Shown here: piece after piece, positions 1 through 4,584 of the stretch
Position numbering within the stretch: the stretch's first letter is position 1
How the letters are laid out: each line of letters starts with the position of its first letter
Origin: UBA6168 sp041752395
GTDB taxonomy: Bacteria; Bacteroidota; Bacteroidia; Chitinophagales; Saprospiraceae
Assembly: GCA_041752395.1 (NCBI GenBank)
Contig: JBGSWN010000055.1
Coordinates: forward strand, 1-7,097
DNA: 7,097 bases
Direction: 5' to 3'
Notes under the pieces: generated by a model
What the model was told of the DNA's origin: nothing
Seen by the model: the letters and a program-made list of their open reading frames with translations, nothing else
The model's database searches: none
Made by a program: the position numbers and the translations under genes

Positions 1-1
1 G

Positions 2-841
2 CAGGAGATTTTGGATTTATTGGCGAATGGGGATGTAGATAAAGCCATTAAGGTATTGCGGATTTTATTGCCGGAGGATAGCACGGTTTTAAATTTGACG
101 AGTCAATATAATCGGCTTAAAAGAGAACGTCAACAAGGCACCATAAGCAATGAAAATGCTAATTTAACGAATAATCAGATTGTCAATTCCCTGATTCAGA
201 TTGCAAGGAAATTACCGGATGATACGAGCGATGAGGCAGGTAATGCAAATACGGAATTTGACGACAATTCCACTTATGTTTATATCGAATATGCAAGTGT
301 AAATGAAGAGCAGGCACAGCAGATAGCAGATTATTTTGAGGATAATGATATTGAGGCCATACTTGATGTAAAATATATGCGCAGTGGCGAGGAAATACGG
401 GCTTTTATTCAGCGCAGCATGGCTGTGTGTGAAGCAGCTATATTAGTGGTTTCCTCGGTAGGATTACAATCACCTACTATGATGAAGAGTCTTGATTATT
501 TATTTGGATCAGAATTTTCAAAGAAGAAGTTTTTCTGCTGTACCTTAGATAATGATTTTGAAAATCCAAAATATTTAAGCAAAATATTAGCAGGAATTGA
601 TGAAAACATAGAGCATTTAAAGGAGCAATATCAATATCCTCAGCAAAGTAGTTCGAATGAGGAAGGTTACGATTGGCAAATGAATAACTATTTAGAAATT
701 AAAGAGCTTTTACCCAAAATATTAAACAAGCTAAGTCATGTTCAACTCATAGATATAAGCGGAAATAATTTCGAGCGGGGAATGCGGGAAATTGTCAATT
801 TCCTTCGCCCACCGACCAGCAAAAGGCCAGTGTTTAAATGA
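2..841 (+). CDS. EAD11-TIR domain protein, 5'-partial (conflict-system signalling/adaptor protein)
   Basis: Two domains can be read. The N-terminal part (about nt 2-230) has the pattern of Effector-Associated Domain 11: a first helix (QEILDLLANGDVDKAIKVL), then QYNRLKRERQQGTIS, then a closing helix NNQIVNSLIQIARKL. EADs are small death-fold-like adaptors that pair homotypically in prokaryotic conflict systems. The second part (about nt 275-830) is a TIR fold: strand 1 is YVYIEYASVNE, followed by RSGEEIRAFIQRSM and the strand AAILVVSS. TIR domains degrade NAD+ or act as scaffolds. Here the position that usually carries the catalytic Glu (the E of S-P-W-x-x-x-E) appears to be Ser (codon 488-490) in LQSPTMMKSLDYL, so NADase activity is doubtful. 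The reading frame is open to the window edge, and EAD11 homology begins before the TTG at 11, so the true start lies upstream and that TTG is probably internal. The gene is AT-rich (30-42% GC in lines I counted) compared with about 57% in the next gene, which suggests a separate origin. It is probably co-transcribed with the caspase gene 90 bp downstream. Domain calls are firm; the role is inferred. Confidence 0.85.
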   Translation, partial: QEILDLLANGDVDKAIKVLRILLPEDSTVLNLTSQYNRLKRERQQGTISNENANLTNNQIVNSLIQIARKLPDDTSDEAGNANTEFDDNSTYVYIEYASVNEEQAQQIADYFEDNDIEAILDVKYMRSGEEIRAFIQRSMAVCEAAILVVSSVGLQSPTMMKSLDYLFGSEFSKKKFFCCTLDNDFENPKYLSKILAGIDENIEHLKEQYQYPQQSSSNEEGYDWQMNNYLEIKELLPKILNKLSHVQLIDISGNNFERGMREIVNFLRPPTSKRPVFK

Positions 842-921
842 GGGGTTTAGCGGGTTTAGAAAGTTTAGGAAGTTTATAAATCCCATCCTAAACCTTCTAA
901 ACCCGCTAAACTTTCTAAACC
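842..921. repeat. 9-nt repeat array in direct then inverted orientation, forming a long hairpin
   Basis: The gap between the TIR and caspase genes is almost entirely repeat. Units of form NNNGTTTAG start at 842, 851, 860 and 869 (the last ends in TTTAT). Reverse-complement units CTAAACNNN start at 888, 897, 906 and 915 (the last is shortened). The two halves pair as 845-870 with 886-911: 25 of 26 positions are Watson-Crick, the exception is A862/C894, and the loop is 15 nt. The hairpin ends 20 nt before the caspase start codon. No run of T follows it, so it is not a standard intrinsic terminator. It could act as an mRNA stability or translation-control element, or be a selfish or slippage-prone minisatellite. 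The repeat is seen directly; its function is unknown. Confidence 0.9.
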
Positions 922-931
922 ACAATCCATC

Positions 932-3900
932 ATGCCCAACCTTTTCGCACTCCTCGTCGGCATCAACGACTACCAGCAAAACGGCAAGACCGCCGTGCCC
1001 AACCTCACTGGCTGCGTCAATGACATCAACATCTTTGAAGCCTATCTGAAAAAGCGGTTCCCAGAGGCCAACCGGAAAATCGTGAAGCTACTGGAGGGCG
1101 ATGCTACCTATGAAAACGTCGTCAACAACTTCGGGCCGGCGCACCTCGCACAGGCGGGGGCGGGCGACATCGTTTTATTTGCGTACAGTGGCCACGGTAG
1201 TAGGGAATTGGCGGCACCGGAGTTCGCCCAATACTTCCCAGAGGGCATGATGGAGACACTGGTGCTGGCCGACAGCCGCTGGCCTGACCGCTTCGACCTC
1301 GCCGACAAGGAACTGGCCGTGCTGATTGACCGAGTCGCCCAGAAAGGGGCACATGTGGCAGTCGTTTTGGACTGCTGCCATTCTGGTTCCGGCACCCGTA
1401 ACCTCGACGACCTAACGCTCGGCAGAACCCGGCAAGCCTCCGACCGTACGCAGCCCCGTCAACTCGCAGATTACCTCGGCGGCCATTTTGCGCAGCACCC
1501 AAAAGACTTCCACCTGCCCGCCAGCCGCCACGTGCTGCTGGCTGCCTGCGACAAAAAGGAAAAGGCGCATGAGACGAGGAACAGCAGGGGCTTGTTCTCG
1601 ACGATTTTGATGAGCATTTTGAACGAAACCCGTTACCAGCAAGGGATTTCGTACACGCAGTTGCTCACCGAAATCAGGCTTAGGGCCTCCAAAACCACCA
1701 GCGACCAGCACCCGCAAATCGAGACTTCCGGCTATTTCAACGGGCTGCAAGGATTCCTCGGCATGGGCAGCCCTGCGCCGGATGTGCCCGTCAAAGTGTT
1801 TTTCCAGGATGGCCGCTGGAACGTGACGATGGGGGCGATGTCCGGCCTGCCCACCACGAAGGCGCAGCCCGCCACTTTTGAAATCCTTCAAAATGGAGCG
1901 GTGGTCGGTGTGGCCAAAACCGTGACCGTGGGCGTGGACGAGAGCAGCCTCCACATGGAGTTTCCCGCCAACGAAAACGAGCAGTACGACGCCCGGCTGA
2001 CCAGCACGCCGGAGCCGCCGCTGTTTTTTCAGCTAAAAGCCGAAAAGGCCGATGCAGCTGCCGCCATGACAGCGCTGACGGCGTTCAGGCCGCTGTATTT
2101 CAGTTTGCAGACTGACTTTGAGAACGCCACATACCGCCTCGAAATCGGAGAAAACGAGCTAAAAATCATCCGCAACACCGACCAGCTTTGCCTCCGCACC
2201 TTGCAGGGCAACGACTGGGAACCGATGTTCAAGGATGCTTTTGAGAAGCTGGAAATGATAGCCCGCTGGGAGAAAACCATCCAATTGGACAATGCTGAAA
2301 CGAGGCTTTTGGTGAAATCGGGGGGCTTCGGGCAGCCGCTGAAAAAGGACGTGGAAATGGTGCTGTCCGAGCTGGACGCCAATGGAAAAGTGGTTTTTCA
2401 GCACACCGAAAGCGAGGCCATCATTGATATTCTACAAGAAGAAGGCATTGAAAACAAGGTGCCTTTCAAACTCGAAATCCGGAACAACGCAGGCAAGCCC
2501 CGCCACTGCGCCCTGCTGTTCGGGAGCAGCAATTACCGACTCATCAGTGCCTTCAAGGACGAAGTGCCAGCCAACAGCACGGTGAATGCACTGCAAGCCA
2601 ATTTCAAACTCAACAATGGCCAAGCGGAAACCAGCATCTTGAAGTTGATTGTGAGCAACAAGCCCATCCACCCGGAGCTGCTGGAACAGCAAAACACCTT
2701 CAAGTTGGGCGAGACTTTGCCTTTTTGGAAAAGCAAGGAGGTGGCTGGCGTCAGGGGTGAAATGCATGGAAGTATCCGCAGCATTGATATTTTTGATGAA
2801 AACGACGAGGCACCACCCGGCGACCTGCACGACTGGTACAGTGCGAACTTGAAGGTGCAATGCGTGGGCAGGGCACCGGGCGTGGGCGAAAAGGTCATTG
2901 CTTTGGCCGATAATTTCATCAAGATACTGGCGCACCCGACCTTCCGTTCCGGCGTGGGGCTGGTGCCCGTGCATTCGGGCAGCCGCAACGTGGAGCCGAT
3001 GGCCGTAGTGAATGACTTTGCGAAGCTTTCGGGCGTCGAGGTACTCCAATTCAGCAATGGTAAGAGAGACACCGCCCCCGCCAACATGCTCGAACTGACC
3101 GACCTGCAAAACGAGGCTAGCCTTGCCGAAAACCCGCTGCAATTGGAGATCGCCGCCAACCTCCAAAGCACGGACGAACTGGAGGAATCGCTGCTGTCCT
3201 TGACCTTCGACGGCGAGTACCTGATTCCCGTGGGCATTGCGGAGCGGATGGAAAACGGCAATGCGCTCGTGAGCATCTCGCATTTGCCAGACACAGAAGA
3301 CAACCGCCGTAGCCTCGGCAAGGCACTGAAAATGGTCTTTTTAAAATTGGTGCTGCGCAAAGAGGAGGTGCAATACCTGCGCTGGGTGGATTACAGCGGC
3401 AGCAAACCGGAGCGCCGCTCGGCGGGGCTGAGGGAGAAAGTTGGCAAGGCCAAAAACATTGTGCTGCTCATCCACGGCATCATCGGCGATACGGAGGGCA
3501 TGGCCGTTTTTGCGCAGCAATTGGTCAAAAACAAGGGCGAAAAGGGCAAGCCTTTCGACCTCGTGCTGACGTTTGACTATGAAAACCTGAATACGCCCAT
3601 CGAGACGACTGCAGGCAAATTGGAGGAACTACTACGGCTGGAAGCAGGCATCAGCGCCGAGAGCGGCAAGAAAATCACCATCGTTGCGCATTCGATGGGG
3701 GGCTTGGTGAGCCGTTATTTCATCCAAACCCTAGGCGGCGAAAAGGTGGTAAAGCACCTCGTATTGGCGGGAACGCCCAACGGTGGCTCGGCCATTGCCA
3801 AAATCACGACCTACCGGGACTATGCGATTCCGGTGCTTTCGCTGCTGGTCAACCTGCCCTGGGGCCTGCCCGCTGCCGCCACGGTCTTGGGCGTTCTGCA

Positions 3901-4261
3901 AAAATCGAAGGCCGTGACGCATACGCTTGCGCAGATGGGCGAGGACAGCGATTTTATTCGCAACCTCAACAAAGGCGATTTGCACGGGGTGCGTTGCAGC
4001 GTCTTGGCGGGGCATCTGGACAAGTTTTTGGCACACAATGCCGATAAGAAAAAACTCATGGACAGGGTGTTCGGGCTTGGCGGGAAGCTGTTCTACGGCA
4101 ATGCGCCAAATGACCTTGCCGTGAGCGTGGGCAGCATCAAATCGTTACCCAAATGCAAACCCGCCGTTAAGTCAACCGATGTGGACTGCCACCATTTGTG
4201 CTATTTCGATGAGCTGGCGAGTTCGGATGTATTGGTGAAATTGTTGGGTGGGAAAAGATAG
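932..4261 (+). CDS. Caspase-family (C14) protease fused to a C-terminal alpha/beta-hydrolase (lipase-like), 1109 aa
   Basis: Residues 1-278 are a caspase/metacaspase-type p20-p10 domain: it opens with FALLVGINDY and LTGCVNDI, the catalytic His is H88 in YSGHGS, and the catalytic Cys is C149 in LDCCHSGSG. D147, two residues before the Cys, matches the S1-pocket Asp of metacaspases, so cleavage after Arg/Lys is more likely than after Asp. Residues about 283-620 are beta-rich and resemble the accessory region of other long caspase-family proteins (for example VPFKLEIRNN and ILKLIVSN). Residues about 625-835 are unassigned. Residues about 840-1105 are a serine hydrolase: IVLLIHGIIG (H848, oxyanion-loop region), VAHSMGG with nucleophile S921, probable acid D1061 (NDLAVSV) and base H1088 (CHHLCYF). 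A hydrophobic stretch at 965-990 could be a lipase lid. There is no signal peptide, so it is probably cytosolic. ATG 932 is chosen because the first caspase strand starts at once and three in-frame TAG codons lie just upstream. No Shine-Dalgarno is seen. It probably forms an operon with the EAD11-TIR gene. Likely a conflict-system effector in which proteolysis and lipid or ester hydrolysis are coupled; the substrates are unknown. Confidence 0.9.
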   Translation: MPNLFALLVGINDYQQNGKTAVPNLTGCVNDINIFEAYLKKRFPEANRKIVKLLEGDATYENVVNNFGPAHLAQAGAGDIVLFAYSGHGSRELAAPEFAQYFPEGMMETLVLADSRWPDRFDLADKELAVLIDRVAQKGAHVAVVLDCCHSGSGTRNLDDLTLGRTRQASDRTQPRQLADYLGGHFAQHPKDFHLPASRHVLLAACDKKEKAHETRNSRGLFSTILMSILNETRYQQGISYTQLLTEIRLRASKTTSDQHPQIETSGYFNGLQGFLGMGSPAPDVPVKVFFQDGRWNVTMGAMSGLPTTKAQPATFEILQNGAVVGVAKTVTVGVDESSLHMEFPANENEQYDARLTSTPEPPLFFQLKAEKADAAAAMTALTAFRPLYFSLQTDFENATYRLEIGENELKIIRNTDQLCLRTLQGNDWEPMFKDAFEKLEMIARWEKTIQLDNAETRLLVKSGGFGQPLKKDVEMVLSELDANGKVVFQHTESEAIIDILQEEGIENKVPFKLEIRNNAGKPRHCALLFGSSNYRLISAFKDEVPANSTVNALQANFKLNNGQAETSILKLIVSNKPIHPELLEQQNTFKLGETLPFWKSKEVAGVRGEMHGSIRSIDIFDENDEAPPGDLHDWYSANLKVQCVGRAPGVGEKVIALADNFIKILAHPTFRSGVGLVPVHSGSRNVEPMAVVNDFAKLSGVEVLQFSNGKRDTAPANMLELTDLQNEASLAENPLQLEIAANLQSTDELEESLLSLTFDGEYLIPVGIAERMENGNALVSISHLPDTEDNRRSLGKALKMVFLKLVLRKEEVQYLRWVDYSGSKPERRSAGLREKVGKAKNIVLLIHGIIGDTEGMAVFAQQLVKNKGEKGKPFDLVLTFDYENLNTPIETTAGKLEELLRLEAGISAESGKKITIVAHSMGGLVSRYFIQTLGGEKVVKHLVLAGTPNGGSAIAKITTYRDYAIPVLSLLVNLPWGLPAAATVLGVLQKSKAVTHTLAQMGEDSDFIRNLNKGDLHGVRCSVLAGHLDKFLAHNADKKKLMDRVFGLGGKLFYGNAPNDLAVSVGSIKSLPKCKPAVKSTDVDCHHLCYFDELASSDVLVKLLGGKR

Positions 4262-4279
4262 AAATGAGCAGGAAAACAA

Positions 4280-4312
4280 AAAAGCCTCCAAGGGGTCTCC
4301 TTGAAGGCTTTT
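4280..4312. terminator. Bidirectional intrinsic terminator between the caspase-hydrolase gene and tRNA-Val
   Basis: AAAAGCCT (4280-4287) pairs with AGGCTTTT (4305-4312). After a single C/A mismatch (4288/4304) the stem continues from 4289-4294 with 4298-4303 around a 3-nt loop, with one G-T pair at the top. On the - strand the stem runs into GCTTTTTTGTTTT, a good U-tract, so it should end the tRNA transcript. On the + strand the tract is only CTTTTAAG, giving weaker termination of the caspase-hydrolase mRNA 18 nt after its stop codon. Confidence 0.85.
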
Positions 4313-4319
4313 AAGTGGG

Positions 4320-4394
4320 TGGGCGCACACGGATTCGAACCGCGGACCCTCTGCTTGTAAGGCAGATGCTCTGAACCAGCTGAGCTATGCGCCC
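4320..4394 (-). tRNA. tRNA-Val (anticodon UAC)
   Basis: The - strand folds into a full cloverleaf of 75 nt. The acceptor arm GGGCGCA pairs with TGCGCCC and the discriminator is A (complement of T4320). The D arm is GCTC/GAGC. The anticodon stem TCTGC/GCAGA encloses the loop CTTACAA with anticodon TAC, which reads valine codons (mainly GUA, GUG). The T arm is CGCGG/CCGTG (one G-T pair) around TTCGAAT. The bases after the discriminator read CCC, so the 3' CCA is not encoded and must be added after transcription. The gene faces away from the AsmA gene and converges on the caspase-hydrolase gene. Confidence 0.97.
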
Positions 4395-4432
4395 TTTCTT
4401 GAATAAAATCTGCTTTTCTTCAAAAGCGGTCG

Positions 4433-4465
4433 CAAATATAGGCGCTTATTTCGCTTTAATGCAAG
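4433..4465 (-). promoter_or_regulatory. Probable Bacteroidota-type promoter of tRNA-Val
   Basis: Read on the - strand, TATATTTG (4440 to 4433) matches the -7 consensus TAnnTTTG exactly. CTTG (4465 to 4462) matches three of four bases of the -33 TTTG, with 21 nt between the two. Transcription would start near 4426 and give a short leader before the tRNA 5' end at 4394. The sequence match is seen; activity is inferred. Confidence 0.6.
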
Positions 4466-4511
4466 CGCTACGAAAAAAATCAAAAAAATATTTTCAGGCC
4501 ATCACCGAACA

Positions 4512-4539
4512 CTTGCCCCGCTTGATTCCTTTACCTTTA
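4512..4539 (+). promoter_or_regulatory. Possible promoter of the AsmA-like gene
   Basis: CTTG at 4512-4515 and TACCTTTA at 4532-4539 partly match the Bacteroidota -33/-7 pair (TTTG and TAnnTTTG). The spacing of 16 nt is a little short and the last base of the -7 element is off. The predicted transcript would have a leader of roughly 40 nt before ATG 4585. The rest of the 190-bp gap between tRNA-Val and this gene is AT-rich and shows nothing else I can support. Confidence 0.35.
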
Positions 4540-4584
4540 TGTTCGTTTTTTTGAATACAAAACAAAAGGCTAGACAAACTGACC

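Noticed and set aside
11..13. TTG as the start codon of the EAD11-TIR gene
   Set aside because: The frame is open to the window edge, the codons before it (QEI) fit the first EAD11 helix, and TTG starts are uncommon; the real start is more likely upstream of the window.
842..921. CRISPR array or intrinsic terminator
   Set aside because: The 9-nt units have no spacers and switch orientation, which excludes CRISPR; the hairpin is not followed by a T run, so it is not a standard terminator.
792..1049. 85-codon + strand open frame bridging the TIR and caspase genes
   Set aside because: It overlaps the end of one gene and the start of the next in a different frame, and much of it is translated from the 9-nt repeat.
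2432..3360. Long open frames on the - strand (283 and 275 codons) opposite the caspase-hydrolase gene
   Set aside because: They lie opposite a clearly coding + strand frame of high GC content, have low-complexity translations and no recognisable motifs; they are antisense shadows.
4442..4468. GCGCTT/AAGCGC inverted repeat upstream of tRNA-Val as an operator
   Set aside because: Six-base arms with a 15-nt loop can arise by chance; it overlaps the tRNA promoter but nothing else supports a binding site.
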